A stretch of 41,209 nt of DNA from contig CACSIN010000002.1 of NCBI GenBank assembly GCA_902705835.1, positions 18,516 through 59,724 on the forward strand, read 5' to 3'. This stretch comes from BD1-7 clade bacterium (GTDB lineage Bacteria; Pseudomonadota; Gammaproteobacteria; Pseudomonadales; DT-91). Below, piece after piece: positions 24,511 through 34,296 of this stretch. Below the pieces are notes generated by a model. That model searched no databases. It saw nothing but the letters and a program-made list of their open reading frames with translations, and was not told the DNA's origin. Within the stretch, counting starts at the first letter, position 1; the number at the start of each line of letters is the position of its first letter. Both the position numbers and the translations under genes were made by a program.

Positions 24511-24534
24511 GGCGATCTTCGGATCGCCTTTTTT
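24511..24534 (+). terminator. Rho-independent terminator of the LLM oxidoreductase
   Basis: GGCGATC, the tetraloop TTCG, and GATCGCC form a perfect 7-bp stem followed by six T bases, 27 bases after the stop. A UUCG loop and T run are classic. Confidence 0.95.
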
Positions 24535-24557
24535 GTGCCTGTTTCGGAGAGGGGAAT

Positions 24558-25019
24558 ATGCTGAGCGCTGCATTGGGATTAATGCTGTTGACTGCCACGG
24601 AATCTGATATGACATTGGAAGGGACAGAAGTTTGTGTCACATCGGAGCAATTAAGCGCCTTCGTTGATCGATTTGATAAGGGTGAGAAAGAATTGCCTTC
24701 GGTAACGGAAGAGACTGTTATTGAATACCTGCAATTCCAGATGCCACCCTCGACGGTTGATGAATTCGTTGCGCTTGATGAGCGTTTGTGGACAGATTAC
24801 CTGCGCCAAATTCCCGGTTATTTATCTAAGCGAACATCACATGTAGATTCGGGTACCGTTGAACTGTGGGTCTGGTGGGAATCCCTTGAGGCATTGAATC
24901 GGGCTAACGCCTTGCCGGGCCTCAGTGATGTCTATCGAGAGTTTGATGATTCATTTCAAAAGCCTTACCACACTCTGCCTATAAAGGTTTACCAAGTGTG
25001 CCTATCGCAGTCAGAGTAA
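24558..25019 (+). CDS. Small exported or membrane-tethered protein, TIGR03792-like
   Basis: A 153-residue protein with a short hydrophobic N-terminus (SAALGLMLLTA) that may be a signal sequence. The core from residue 55 onward, VIEYLQFQMPPSTVDEFVAL, then DERLWTDYLRQIPGYLSKR, then VELWVWWESLEALNR and a final IKVYQV strand, resembles the uncharacterised TIGR03792 family, whose fold is ferredoxin-like (dimeric alpha/beta barrel). Several such proteins are monooxygenase-like, but no catalytic residues can be named. The start ATG follows GAGAGGGGAAT. It lies between two terminators and seems independently expressed. Confidence 0.7.
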   Translation: MLSAALGLMLLTATESDMTLEGTEVCVTSEQLSAFVDRFDKGEKELPSVTEETVIEYLQFQMPPSTVDEFVALDERLWTDYLRQIPGYLSKRTSHVDSGTVELWVWWESLEALNRANALPGLSDVYREFDDSFQKPYHTLPIKVYQVCLSQSE

Positions 25020-25076
25020 TTTGGCTGGGAGGGTGCTGGCTGTCCGCCTGTCCTCGGGATAAATAGTTGAAAAATA

Positions 25077-25104
25077 AAAAAGGCCGCTATCTGCGGCCTT
25101 TTTT
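25077..25104. terminator. Bidirectional terminator
   Basis: AAAAAGGCCGC, loop TATCT, GCGGCCTTTTT form a perfect 11-bp stem flanked by A and T runs. It lies between the TIGR03792-like gene and the convergent DUF1302 gene and can serve both. Confidence 0.95.
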
Positions 25105-25125
25105 ATTAGTGTTTAACCGAGTTGG

Positions 25126-27315
25126 TTAAAAGCTGTACTTGATACTCATGTTCAAACTATCACGATCTTGTGTCAGGATCTGGAAGACGTCATCGGTGTT
25201 ACCGAACAGTGTCAGCACACCGAGGCTAGCTTCGAATCCAGATAGATGGCGGAATGTTGCACCGGTTGCAAACGTTACCTGACCATCGCGATAACCGCTG
25301 TTAAACATAGCACCTTCAACACCCCAGTTCATATACCAAGGAATGATGACATCCCAGCCGGTAAACACGTTTTGATATTCCCATGACCAGAAGAAGCTGA
25401 AGCCGACACCGAATGGGGTATTTTGAACAGCAAGACGATCTGGGTTGTTTAGGTCTTTAGAGTTGAACGGTTCAGCGCCAGGTACGTACCACATTAAAAC
25501 TTCTGCGGTAAATGTCGAGAAATCCCATAGGAAGCTGGGTTCCAATACCATTAGCGTATTCACGTGCCAGTTGATTAGCTGCCATTGGCGTGGAGTACGT
25601 GGAACGTCGCCCGTTAATAACGGGGTGTTTTCACGATAGGTGATTTCTGTCGCTACATTTGCGCCGCCGAGAACCGTACTATAGGTAGCACCAAACATGC
25701 GGATATCTTCAAAGTACTTCAAACGGTAGTTCAGAGAGCGAATCTGGGTATCTGAATTAAATCCGTACTGATCAAGGAAGAAGTTTGCACCTACGCCTGC
25801 AAAAGCATTAACTGCAGCCGGGCATAGCGGACCGCTGGATTCACAGGTTTGCAAAATCTGCACAAAAGCGTCTGGTACAATGCCGTCAAGCAATTCTGGG
25901 TTGCTAGTAATGTTATTAATTATGTCTTTGATCGATCCATCTTCGGGTACAAGTACACCGAGGAACCCGAGCAGTGCTGTTACCTGATCGATACTCAAAC
26001 GATAACTTAAGTCAGTAATACCTTGGAATCCGCCTTCGGGTGCTTGGAATTGTTGGTAGTGCTCAGGGTCTGCAACAAATACTAACAAGTCAATTACAGG
26101 AGCAAAGGCTTGGATCGCGTCAATGGGTAGAACGAAGCTAGGAATTTTTTCGTGATAATTAACGATATAAAGGCCTGCTTCATCACCATTGTCGAGGAAG
26201 AAGTTGAACGCTAAGCCAAACTGACCATTATCTGATGCGCGTTCTTCTCTTAACTTGTACGGTGAAAGTAGGCGGCAGCGAGATGACTGAGAATCATCGG
26301 CACCACAGTTTGTTGGTAGGTATTGAAGCAACTTAGCCAGGCCGTCAGGATCTGGGTTGCGTTCATCAAGCCACTGGCCAAAGATTCGGTCTTCATTACC
26401 ACTGACAAAGCTAAACGTATTGCCGCCAAGACCGATAGAGTCAAATTCGTTAAAGTAGGCACCTGATGGAGGAAGCTGGACTGGGTTCCATTCGAACTGA
26501 TAGTAGGCCTCCATACTAATGCTTTCAGTCAGTGGAACCTGAATAAATGCAGCCAAGGATGGTAGGAACAGTTCTTTTAAGTCGAAGCCAGGTTGGTTGC
26601 GGATATCGGCGTCTACATGGTTGATCGCTGTTGCCAAGCCACCACCCGATAGAAGCGCCTCACCCCAGCTGATTACTTGCTGACCCAATCGAACGCTCAT
26701 TTCGGTGTCGTTCGGTAGCGGGATGGTTCCATAGTAAAATGCATCAAGCAAGCGGTAGCCCTGCTTGGCATATTGCGCAGCGCCGGGGTTGAAATCACCT
26801 GGCAGTGCGTTAAAACCGCCGTTACCACCAAATTTAGGGTTGGCGTTATATTCGTTCCAAGCTTGGCGACCATCAACAGTATTCAGGTCAATATTGGTGG
26901 ACCCGCCATAGACAGAGTCTTGCCAAATCTTGCCTCGAACGAAGAAGCCCCAGTCACCAAAGTTTATATCTGCTTCAGTAAGCAAGCTAAGGCGTAAGGA
27001 GGTAACATCCCACTGATCAAAAGCGTTGTTACCATCATTACTGTTGATGATAAACGCGTTATCAATAATAGGGGCGAGACTATCCAGATCGTAGACTGTA
27101 CCAAAATCAGGGTCAGTACCTACAGGCGTGGAACCGCTCGATCCTTGAGAAATTCGCTTATTGCGAGGTTCAATACGCACTTGAACACCTGCGGTGACAA
27201 CTGTATCCCAGTTAATGGAAAAGTTATCAAACTCGAAGGATGCTGCTTGTGTCTGTGAACTGATTGCAGATAAAGCGATAGCGGTAGTTATGGCTAACTG
27301 TTTGGTCTTCAGCAC
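25126..27315 (-). CDS. DUF1302 family outer-membrane protein
   Basis: A 729-residue protein with a signal peptide (LKTKQLAITTAIALSAIS, cleavage near SQTQA-AS). Its composition is that of an outer-membrane beta-barrel, with many aromatic-ended strands and the C-terminal SLNMSIKYSF ending in Phe, a BAM recognition signal. DUF1302 proteins are found with DUF1329 and RND-type genes and are thought to take part in uptake or export of lipids or hydrophobic substrates; none of those partners is in this window. GTG 27315 is preferred as start since TGGAAG lies eight bases before it. A TTG at 27330 is the alternative. A FadR-like operator palindrome lies directly upstream. Confidence 0.9.
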   Translation of the reverse strand: MLKTKQLAITTAIALSAISSQTQAASFEFDNFSINWDTVVTAGVQVRIEPRNKRISQGSSGSTPVGTDPDFGTVYDLDSLAPIIDNAFIINSNDGNNAFDQWDVTSLRLSLLTEADINFGDWGFFVRGKIWQDSVYGGSTNIDLNTVDGRQAWNEYNANPKFGGNGGFNALPGDFNPGAAQYAKQGYRLLDAFYYGTIPLPNDTEMSVRLGQQVISWGEALLSGGGLATAINHVDADIRNQPGFDLKELFLPSLAAFIQVPLTESISMEAYYQFEWNPVQLPPSGAYFNEFDSIGLGGNTFSFVSGNEDRIFGQWLDERNPDPDGLAKLLQYLPTNCGADDSQSSRCRLLSPYKLREERASDNGQFGLAFNFFLDNGDEAGLYIVNYHEKIPSFVLPIDAIQAFAPVIDLLVFVADPEHYQQFQAPEGGFQGITDLSYRLSIDQVTALLGFLGVLVPEDGSIKDIINNITSNPELLDGIVPDAFVQILQTCESSGPLCPAAVNAFAGVGANFFLDQYGFNSDTQIRSLNYRLKYFEDIRMFGATYSTVLGGANVATEITYRENTPLLTGDVPRTPRQWQLINWHVNTLMVLEPSFLWDFSTFTAEVLMWYVPGAEPFNSKDLNNPDRLAVQNTPFGVGFSFFWSWEYQNVFTGWDVIIPWYMNWGVEGAMFNSGYRDGQVTFATGATFRHLSGFEASLGVLTLFGNTDDVFQILTQDRDSLNMSIKYSF

Positions 27316-27352
27316 GGCAAAGGCTTCCAAAATCTATCTTATTCTTATGATT

Positions 27353-27363
27353 TGGTCTGACCA
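27353..27363. promoter_or_regulatory. Palindrome resembling a FadR-subfamily operator
   Basis: TGGTCTGACCA is a perfect 5-1-5 palindrome, 38-48 bases before the chosen DUF1302 start. It matches TGGTNNNACCA, the core pattern known for FadR/LldR-type GntR regulators. No GntR gene is in the window, so the binding protein is inferred. Confidence 0.45.
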
Positions 27364-27473
27364 GCAATGGGCACGACTCAGTCATCATGCGAGAACGAAT
27401 ATTAAAAAGCAATAGCTTTCGTCGGATTCTTGTTCACTCTTGATAAGCCGTCGAAACTCACAAATTACGCTTG

Positions 27474-28352
27474 TTATTTCGTCTGTTTGAGGCACGTTAT
27501 AAATGCGCTGGCAGCATTAGATAGCGTTCGCGAGCAATGGTAAATAAGTCCCAGCTGTCTTGCAAGTTTCGGCGCTCTAACGTTTAAGCCCTTCAGCTCT
27601 TTTTGGATCATAGTTCGAGGTAGGACAGACCACCCGAGGCCAATGCTGGTCATCATTCGGATGGTTTCGAGGGCGTTAGTCTCGATAGATTGGTTAAGTG
27701 TGATCTGGTTCTCTTCAAACAGGTTTTGTATCAGTGTTCTTGTTTCATTATTTGGCTTGGGTAGAAGTGCGGGGAATTCAGCTAGTTCAGTCAAGTCGAG
27801 TTGTCGTTGGTTGCTCAGCTTTGCCAGTGGGTGATCGCCACTAACAAAAAAGTTCAGTGGATCCTGCCAGATCATTGTTTGCTCAATGTTGTTTGGGAGG
27901 GAGTCGGGAAGTGTAGCAAGTCCGAGCTCGATGGCGCCGGTTTGAACCATGCCCTGAATCTCGCTGGAGTCAGTGAAGCTCAGCTTTAGTTCGACATTTG
28001 GGTGTTGTCGGGAAAACACTTTAAGTGTGGTTGGTAGTCGGTGGAGGCCGATGTGATGACTCACCCCTAATCGGAGGCTACCCTCGATTTGTGTATTCAT
28101 ATTTTGCAGTGCGGTTTCGCAGTCTTGCATGATTTCTAGCAGCTGGCCGGCATATCCGAGTAATACTTGGCCGCTGTGAGTGGGGGTTGCGTGTTTGCCG
28201 ATGCGATCAATTAATTGGCAGTTTGTTGTCTGTTCGAGGTTGGCTATGCGCTTGGATACTGCAGGTTGGGTTATGTGTTGTAATTCGGCTGCTTTTGAGA
28301 AGGAGCCAGTTGTAGCAACTGCAATAAATGTTTCTAGATACTGCTTGTCCAT
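27474..28352 (-). CDS. LysR family transcriptional regulator, divergent from leuC
   Basis: A 292-residue LysR-type regulator. The winged helix-turn-helix is in residues 1-60 (YLETFIAVATTGSFSKAAEL, then HITQPAVSKRIANLEQ). The C-terminal substrate-binding domain follows (GSLRLGVSHHIGLHRLP onward). In Pseudomonas a LysR gene occupies the same place and orientation before leuC. The co-inducer is unknown; a leucine-pathway intermediate is plausible. No gene lies between it and the upstream DUF1302 gene. Confidence 0.92.
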   Translation of the reverse strand: MDKQYLETFIAVATTGSFSKAAELQHITQPAVSKRIANLEQTTNCQLIDRIGKHATPTHSGQVLLGYAGQLLEIMQDCETALQNMNTQIEGSLRLGVSHHIGLHRLPTTLKVFSRQHPNVELKLSFTDSSEIQGMVQTGAIELGLATLPDSLPNNIEQTMIWQDPLNFFVSGDHPLAKLSNQRQLDLTELAEFPALLPKPNNETRTLIQNLFEENQITLNQSIETNALETIRMMTSIGLGWSVLPRTMIQKELKGLNVRAPKLARQLGLIYHCSRTLSNAASAFITCLKQTK

Positions 28353-28390
28353 TTAAACCCCTTGCTCTGTATGTTGTCTATTTCCAATGT

Positions 28391-28405
28391 ATTCCATTTG
28401 GTAAT
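28391..28405. promoter_or_regulatory. Candidate LysR box
   Basis: ATTCCATTTGGTAAT contains the T-N11-A pattern (T2, A14) with imperfect dyad symmetry (ATT...AAT, CC...GG). It lies about 40 bases before the LysR start, upstream of the leuC promoter, the usual LysR-type position. Confidence 0.35.
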
Positions 28406-28427
28406 TACATGTATGAAAATAATGAAT

Positions 28428-28456
28428 TTGTTTCATGCGAGTGTACAGCGTAATAT
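28428..28456 (+). promoter_or_regulatory. Probable leuC promoter
   Basis: TTGTTT (28428-28433) and TAATAT (28451-28456) are spaced by 17 bases. The leuC start is 79 bases further on. Confidence 0.5.
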
Positions 28457-28484
28457 CCATGAATCAAATTTCCTCAAATGCATC

Positions 28485-28510
28485 CAACTTGAATACACAG
28501 CATCAAGTTG
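28485..28510 (+). other. Hairpin in the leuC 5' leader
   Basis: CAACTTGA (28485-28492) and TCAAGTTG (28503-28510) form a perfect 8-bp stem with a 10-base loop. It lies just upstream of the leuC ribosome binding site (GGGAG, 28519-28523). No T run follows and no Leu-rich leader peptide is present. Confidence 0.45.
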
Positions 28511-28534
28511 ACGGTAATGGGAGTGCAATCTGCG

Positions 28535-29953
28535 ATGGCAGCGAAAACGTTATACGACAAACTTTGGGATAGTCACGTGGTGAAGACCCGTGATGATGGG
28601 ACATCCCTCATTTATATTGATCGTCAGTTAATTCATGAGGTTACCTCGCCGCAAGCATTTGAAGGCTTACGGCTAGCTGGCAGGAAGCCTTGGCGTGTGG
28701 ACGCCAATTTAGCAACGCCGGATCACAATGTGCCGACAACCTCGGATGAGCGTGCCAAAGGTGTTGAAGGTATTGCTGATCCAATTTCGAAGATTCAGGT
28801 TAAAACGCTGGGCGACAACTGTGAGGAGTTTGGTGTTACCGAGTTTGGTATTAATGATGTTCGTCAGGGGATTGTGCATGTGGTTGGTCCTGAGCAGGGT
28901 GCAACCTTGCCGGGCATGACCATTGTTTGTGGTGACTCGCATACGTCGACACACGGTGCGTTGGGTGCGTTGGCACACGGCATAGGGACGTCTGAAGTTG
29001 AGCACGTGATGGCGACGCAGTGCCTGATTCAAAAGAAAATGAAGAATATGTTGGTGCGTGTTGATGGTACGTTGCAAGCCGGTGTTACAGCGAAAGATGT
29101 TGTGCTTGCGGTTATAGGGCGTATTGGCACTGCTGGTGGTACCGGTTATGCCATCGAGTTTGGTGGGCAGGTGATGCGGGATATATCTGTTGAGGGGCGC
29201 ATGACGGTTTGTAATATGGCCATCGAGGCGGGCGCTCGTGCGGGTATGGTTGCTGTCGATGATAAAACTATTGAGTACGTCAAGGGTCGCCCTTATGCGC
29301 CGGCTGGCGATAATTGGGAGTTGGCTGTTAGTGCATGGCGTGATTTGGTATCTGATGACGGTGCGCACTTTGATGCAATTGTTGAGATTGATGGTTCGGC
29401 AATTAAGCCTCAGGTGACCTGGGGTACATCGCCGGAAATGGTATTGTCAGTGTCTGATAATGTACCAGGGCCTGACGATTATGAAGATTCGGTGAAAAAA
29501 TCTGATGTGGAGCGTGCGCTTCAGTACATGGGGCTTGAGGCGGGTCAGCCAATAACAAGTATTCAGTTGGATCGTGTGTTTATTGGATCTTGCACGAATA
29601 GCCGTATCGAAGATTTGCGTGAGGCGGCGGCTGTTGTGAAGGGTAAGAAAGTCGCTGATTCGCTAAAAGAGGCGATTGTGGTGCCGGGGTCTGGCTTGGT
29701 TCAGGCGCAAGCGGAGAAAGAAGGGCTCGATAAAGTTTTTGTTGAGGCTGGTTTGCAATGGCGGGAGCCTGGGTGCTCGATGTGTTTGGCGATGAATGCA
29801 GACAAATTGGGGTATGGTGAGCACTGTGCTTCAACCTCAAATCGAAATTTTGAGGGGCGTCAGGGGTTGGGTGGGCGTACTCACTTGGTTAGTCCTGCGA
29901 TGGCTGCAGCTGCGGCGATTGCTGGTCATTTTGTCGATGTGCGTGATATTTAA
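28535..29953 (+). CDS. leuC: 3-isopropylmalate dehydratase large subunit
   Basis: LeuC, with LeuD, isomerises 2-isopropylmalate to 3-isopropylmalate in leucine synthesis. The protein (472 residues, family-typical) starts [16 protein letters not shown], the canonical N-terminus. The 4Fe-4S ligands are Cys353 in [12 protein letters not shown] and Cys414/Cys417 in [11 protein letters not shown]. The open frame begins at TTG 28508, but ATG 28535 is chosen by family comparison; GGGAG is 11 bases before it. leuD follows after 12 bases. Confidence 0.97.
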   Translation: MAAKTLYDKLWDSHVVKTRDDGTSLIYIDRQLIHEVTSPQAFEGLRLAGRKPWRVDANLATPDHNVPTTSDERAKGVEGIADPISKIQVKTLGDNCEEFGVTEFGINDVRQGIVHVVGPEQGATLPGMTIVCGDSHTSTHGALGALAHGIGTSEVEHVMATQCLIQKKMKNMLVRVDGTLQAGVTAKDVVLAVIGRIGTAGGTGYAIEFGGQVMRDISVEGRMTVCNMAIEAGARAGMVAVDDKTIEYVKGRPYAPAGDNWELAVSAWRDLVSDDGAHFDAIVEIDGSAIKPQVTWGTSPEMVLSVSDNVPGPDDYEDSVKKSDVERALQYMGLEAGQPITSIQLDRVFIGSCTNSRIEDLREAAAVVKGKKVADSLKEAIVVPGSGLVQAQAEKEGLDKVFVEAGLQWREPGCSMCLAMNADKLGYGEHCASTSNRNFEGRQGLGGRTHLVSPAMAAAAAIAGHFVDVRDI

Positions 29954-29965
29954 GCGGAGGCTGTA

Positions 29966-30610
29966 ATGGATAAGTTTACTGTATTTGAAGGTCTGGCTGC
30001 GCCAATGGATCGCGCCAATGTTGATACGGATATGATCATTCCGAAGCAGTTTTTGAAATCGATCAAGCGCAGTGGGTTCGGCCCGAACCTGTTTGATGAA
30101 TTGCGTTATCTCGATGAAGGTAGGCCGGATCAGTCAGTTGATGGCCGACCATTGAATGAAGAGTTCTTTTTGAATCAAGCCCGCTATGGCGGTGCCAGTG
30201 TATTGCTGGCTCGTAGTAACTTCGGTTGCGGTTCAAGTCGAGAACATGCGCCGTGGGCATTGCTGGATTATGGATTTCGGTGTGTTATTGCGCCGAGTTT
30301 TGCGGATATCTTTTTTAATAACTGCTTCAAAAACGGCATTTTGCCGATTGTATTGCCGGAAGATCAGGTTGAGGCGTTATTCGAGGCATGTTACGCCAAT
30401 GAAGGCATGACGATTAAGATTGATCTGTCTGCTCAGCAGGTTGTTACGTCAGAAGGGGTTGGCTATGGGTTTGATGTTGATCCTTTCCGCAAACACTGTT
30501 TGCTGAATGGTTTGGATGATATTGGTTTGACCCTTGAAGATGCTGATGCAATTCGAGCCTATGAGAAGAAACGTCAGGTGCAGGCACCTTGGTTGTTTTC
30601 GCAGGCGTAG
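29966..30610 (+). CDS. leuD: 3-isopropylmalate dehydratase small subunit
   Basis: LeuD (214 residues) is the swivelling small subunit of isopropylmalate isomerase. It has the N-terminal [14 protein letters not shown] and the substrate-binding loop [15 protein letters not shown], as in the aconitase family. The start ATG follows GGAGG at a good distance and lies 12 bases after leuC, giving a tight operon. An 80-base gap separates it from leuB. Confidence 0.97.
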   Translation: MDKFTVFEGLAAPMDRANVDTDMIIPKQFLKSIKRSGFGPNLFDELRYLDEGRPDQSVDGRPLNEEFFLNQARYGGASVLLARSNFGCGSSREHAPWALLDYGFRCVIAPSFADIFFNNCFKNGILPIVLPEDQVEALFEACYANEGMTIKIDLSAQQVVTSEGVGYGFDVDPFRKHCLLNGLDDIGLTLEDADAIRAYEKKRQVQAPWLFSQA

Positions 30611-30690
30611 CGGTTTCTAGTTAAATGTGGTGGCGGTCGATAGGTCGCAATTGTCTCATTAAAAAATATTGAAGGTTCGGAGTAGTTTTG

Positions 30691-31770
30691 ATGACTCGTA
30701 ATGTATTGATTTTACCAGGCGACGGTATTGGTCCGGAAATCATGGTTGAAGCAGAAAAAGTGCTGAATCATGTAAATGAAAAATTTAGTCTGGATATTGC
30801 AACAACACGTGCTTTGGTTGGCGGTATCGCAATTGATGAAACGGGCCATCCATTGCCTGAAGAAACATTAGAAAAGGCGCGCAACGCGGATGCTATTTTG
30901 CTCGGTGCCGTTGGTGGGCCAAAGTGGGATAAGCTCGATATGGCGCTTCGTCCTGAGAAGGGTTTGTTGGGTATTCGTTCGCAGTTGGGTTTGTTCGGAA
31001 ACTTGCGCCCGGCTATTTTGTACCCTCAGTTGGCGGATGCGTCGACGTTAAAGCCTGAGGTAGTTGCGGGTTTGGATATCGTTATCGTTCGTGAGCTTAC
31101 TGGTGGGATCTACTTTGGTCAGCCGCGCGGTATTCGTGAAACCGAATCCGGCGAACGCGAAGGGTTTAACACCTACCGATACACAGAGTCAGAAATTCGT
31201 CGTATCGCTACCGTAGCCTTCGATTTGGCGATGAAACGTGATAAGCGTATCTGCTCTGTTGATAAGGCGAACGTACTGGAAGTAACCGTTCTGTGGCGTG
31301 AAATCATGGAGGATGTTGCGAAAGATTATCCGGAAGTTGAATTAACGCACATGTATGTTGATAACGCTGCGATGCAGTTGGTGCGTGCACCTAAGCAGTT
31401 CGACGTTATTGTTACTGGTAATATGTTTGGTGACATTTTATCCGACGCGGCAGCAATGTTAACTGGTTCAATTGGTATGTTGCCGTCGGCTTCTTTGGAT
31501 GTAAATGGCCGTGGCATGTATGAGCCTTGTCATGGTTCGGCGCCAGACATTGCTGGACAAGGTAAGGCCAATCCGTTGGCGACCATTCTTTCAACAGCCA
31601 TGATGCTGCGATACACCTTTGGTGAGCAACTTGCGGCAGATGCCATCGAGAGGGCTGTGTTCAGTGTGCTGGATCAGGGGTTGCGTACTGGAGACATCCA
31701 CAGCGAAGGTTGTACTTTGGTCAATACGTCAGATATGGGTGAAGCGGTTCTTGCTGCTATGCAGGCTTAA
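30691..31770 (+). CDS. leuB: 3-isopropylmalate dehydrogenase
   Basis: LeuB (359 residues) oxidatively decarboxylates 3-isopropylmalate using NAD. Family segments are the N-terminal [13 protein letters not shown], the [14 protein letters not shown] loop, [19 protein letters not shown] and [17 protein letters not shown]. The signature [16 protein letters not shown], with its conserved dimer-active-site residues, is also present. ATG 30691 is preferred over a TTG three bases earlier; GGAG is eight bases before it. asd follows after 16 bases. Confidence 0.97.
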   Translation: MTRNVLILPGDGIGPEIMVEAEKVLNHVNEKFSLDIATTRALVGGIAIDETGHPLPEETLEKARNADAILLGAVGGPKWDKLDMALRPEKGLLGIRSQLGLFGNLRPAILYPQLADASTLKPEVVAGLDIVIVRELTGGIYFGQPRGIRETESGEREGFNTYRYTESEIRRIATVAFDLAMKRDKRICSVDKANVLEVTVLWREIMEDVAKDYPEVELTHMYVDNAAMQLVRAPKQFDVIVTGNMFGDILSDAAAMLTGSIGMLPSASLDVNGRGMYEPCHGSAPDIAGQGKANPLATILSTAMMLRYTFGEQLAADAIERAVFSVLDQGLRTGDIHSEGCTLVNTSDMGEAVLAAMQA

Positions 31771-31786
31771 GTCGGAGAATTAACAG

Positions 31787-32905
31787 ATGTTGAAAGTAGG
31801 TTTTGTAGGTTGGCGCGGTATGGTTGGCTCCGTCTTGATGGAGCGTATGCTGGACGAAAATGACTTTGCGAATATAGAGCCAGTATTTTTCACCACGTCG
31901 AATGTTGGTGGTGAAGGCCCGCAAATTGGTAAGCCGATTGATTCGTTGAAAGATGCTCATGATGTGCATGAGTTAGCCAAATTGGACGTGATCGTTTCCT
32001 GTCAAGGGGGCGACTATACCGGTAAGGTATTTGAACCGCTGCGTGAACTTGGTTGGAATGGTTACTGGGTGGATGCTGCATCTAAGCTGCGAATGGCTGA
32101 TGATGCGGTAATCGTTCTTGATCCGGTCAATATGGACGTGGTTGAGCGCTCACTAGAGGCTGGCGGTAAGAATTTTGTTGGTGGTAACTGTACGGTTAGC
32201 TTGATGCTGATGGCCATTGGTGGCCTCTTTAAAGCTGATTTGGTCGAGTGGGTAACTGCGATGACTTATCAGGCTGCATCTGGTGCAGGCGCGAAGAATA
32301 TGCGGGAATTGATTTCCCAAATGGGAGCGATTGAGTCCAGTGTTGCTACTGAGTTGGCTGATCCTGCTTCTGCGATTCTGGATATTGATAAAAAAGTTGC
32401 GGATTGTCAGCGTGGTGCTCAGTTTCCAATTGAGCAGTTTGGCGCTGTTTTAGGCGGGAGCTTGCTGCCTTATATCGATACACAGTTGGAAAACGGTCAA
32501 AGCCGTGAAGAATGGAAGGCGCAGGTAGAAACAAATAAGATTCTGGGTCATGAGGCGGGTGCGGTGCCCATCGATGGTACTTGTGTTCGTGTCGGTGCTA
32601 TGCGGTGTCATTCGCAGGCGCTAACGATCAAGCTCAAGAGAGATGTGCCGTTGGATGAGGTTGAATCCATCATTGCCTCGGCTAACGATTGGGTTAAAGT
32701 CATTCCGAATGATCGTGATGTTACGCTTGAAGAGTTAACGCCAGTGAAGGTAACGGGGACTTTATCCGTGCCTGTTGGGCGTCTGCGTAAAATGAATTTG
32801 GGTGGTGAGTATCTGAATGCCTTTACCGTAGGTGATCAGCTGCTTTGGGGTGCTGCTGAACCGCTGCGCCGTATGTTGGATATTCTTGTTAAAAAGGCAG
32901 GCTAA
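31787..32905 (+). CDS. asd: Aspartate-semialdehyde dehydrogenase
   Basis: Asd (372 residues) makes aspartate semialdehyde for lysine, threonine, methionine and diaminopimelate synthesis. The NADP-binding N-terminus is [16 protein letters not shown]. The nucleophile is Cys135 in [15 protein letters not shown], the same number as in E. coli Asd. The gene follows leuB by 16 bases and its stop abuts the next start with no gap. This is the standard Pseudomonas leuB-asd order. Confidence 0.97.
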   Translation: MLKVGFVGWRGMVGSVLMERMLDENDFANIEPVFFTTSNVGGEGPQIGKPIDSLKDAHDVHELAKLDVIVSCQGGDYTGKVFEPLRELGWNGYWVDAASKLRMADDAVIVLDPVNMDVVERSLEAGGKNFVGGNCTVSLMLMAIGGLFKADLVEWVTAMTYQAASGAGAKNMRELISQMGAIESSVATELADPASAILDIDKKVADCQRGAQFPIEQFGAVLGGSLLPYIDTQLENGQSREEWKAQVETNKILGHEAGAVPIDGTCVRVGAMRCHSQALTIKLKRDVPLDEVESIIASANDWVKVIPNDRDVTLEELTPVKVTGTLSVPVGRLRKMNLGGEYLNAFTVGDQLLWGAAEPLRRMLDILVKKAG

Positions 32906-33868
32906 ATGTCGCAGCCAAAAATTGCTGTTGTATGTCAAGAGGGGCTTCCATTGGATGCCTTCCTTGATGGATTGTCGGAAAGTGCATTGGTTGATGCGCA
33001 GGTGAGTCTGGTTGGTGTAACCCATGAGGCTGTATCTTCGTCTGCGATGTTCAATGGGCGTCCGTTAGCCTTTGGTATGATCGATGATGTTGATTTTTCC
33101 GATGCTGATCTGGTTGTGGTTCTGGAGTCTTCACTTGTTGTGGAGGCTTCTGCAGCCAAGCTGAAGGCTGCGAGCTGTCCGGTTTTGGGTTTTGAGCGAG
33201 ATCTGGAGTCTCTTGGGCCTCAGTCGTTTGAAGTTGCAGGCGTAGGGTCGGCTAAAGTAATTGGCTTGCAGCAGCCGGCGGTGTTGGCATTAAAGTCATT
33301 GTTGTCTGATAGCCAGTTGGAAGGTGTTGATGTGACGGCTTTCTATCCGGTATCTCTATTTGGAAAGGCGGGCGTCAACGAGCTTGCGGCCCAAACGGCG
33401 CGATTGCTCAATGTGCAGCCGTTGGAGCATCAGTTGTTTGAAACACAGATGCCGTTCAACTATTTCCCGCTATCAGCTATGGATCAAATGGCTGAACTTG
33501 AGGCTCATACAGCGCGTGAGTTATCTGCGGCTTTTGATACAGATGATGTTCACGTTAAAGCGTTTCAAATGCCAGTGTTTCATGGGCAGGGGTTAGCGGT
33601 TTCTGTAATTATGACTGATGAGGTTGATTTGGATGCGCTCGTTGAGACATTTGAAAGCAATCCGGTCGTTGATTATCGTGCTTCAAATAAGCAATTGTCT
33701 AATTACGAGGTTGTTCAGCAGCCCGGAAAGTTGATGGTGGGAGATCTGCGAAAAAGTGCTGTAGATCCGCACCGTCTCGATCTTTGGCTAGGATTCGATG
33801 AAAATCAATTCGCTATCGGTCAAACTTTGATATCTGTAGCAGAATTGTTGCTAAAACATTATTTATAA
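32906..33868 (+). CDS. Asd-like paralogue without the catalytic Cys (USG-1 type)
   Basis: A 320-residue protein with the fold and motifs of the Asd superfamily (for example YPVSLFGKAGVNELAAQTARLLN, read here in part: FGKAGVNELAAQTARLLN). The region where Asd has its catalytic GNC is GLQQPAVLALKSLL, with no Cys. It is therefore probably not a dehydrogenase. In Pseudomonas and related bacteria an Asd-like protein of this kind (called Usg or USG-1) lies between asd and fimV, as here. Its role is not known. The start ATG is immediately after the asd stop, so translation is coupled. Confidence 0.88.
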   Translation: MSQPKIAVVCQEGLPLDAFLDGLSESALVDAQVSLVGVTHEAVSSSAMFNGRPLAFGMIDDVDFSDADLVVVLESSLVVEASAAKLKAASCPVLGFERDLESLGPQSFEVAGVGSAKVIGLQQPAVLALKSLLSDSQLEGVDVTAFYPVSLFGKAGVNELAAQTARLLNVQPLEHQLFETQMPFNYFPLSAMDQMAELEAHTARELSAAFDTDDVHVKAFQMPVFHGQGLAVSVIMTDEVDLDALVETFESNPVVDYRASNKQLSNYEVVQQPGKLMVGDLRKSAVDPHRLDLWLGFDENQFAIGQTLISVAELLLKHYL

Positions 33869-34296
33869 TGAATACTTAGCTGGTTTTTTGGAAAAATACT
33901 CTCCAGTGATAATGAAGCCGCCTGTTCAAAACCACTATTTTCGGACGCTTGGCGGTTTCTCAAAGAATAAAAAGTAAACGCACATATTAAAGCGGAACGT
34001 TGGTTGCTATCTAGACTTCCGGCATACTGAGTATACGTAATTAAGTTGCTGCGTCGCTGGCGTCGCAAAGCACATCGTTAGAGCCTAATGTCATGAGATA
34101 TGCAGAGTAGCATGATGCTGTCGTAGGTTTTGATTGGTTGTGTTTTGTGATGGTTACGATGTGAGCCATTTTCTGGCGTTGCAGGTATTCTCAGAGACAC
34201 ACGTCGGAAAAGGAATGTCTTGGTGCTTCTAACCAAATTGGTTTGTAGAGTATGTCTGTCATTAAATGACCGCATGAAGCTTGGAAGGTAGGGTGT
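33869..34296. other. 428-base gap upstream of fimV
   Basis: No gene is supported. Two small symmetric sites are seen: ATACTGAGTAT (about 34022-34034) and AACCAAATTGGTT (34231-34243). The second lies 54 bases before the fimV ATG. A GCTGCGTCGCTGGCGTCG stretch near 34047 recalls the inside of the 10388-10527 MITE-like element, but no terminal repeats flank it. The gap ends in the fimV ribosome binding site GGAAGG. Confidence 0.35.

Noticed and set aside
34040-34090. Diverged second copy of the MITE-like element upstream of fimV
   Set aside because: Only a short GC-rich stretch is similar; no terminal repeats or target duplication.
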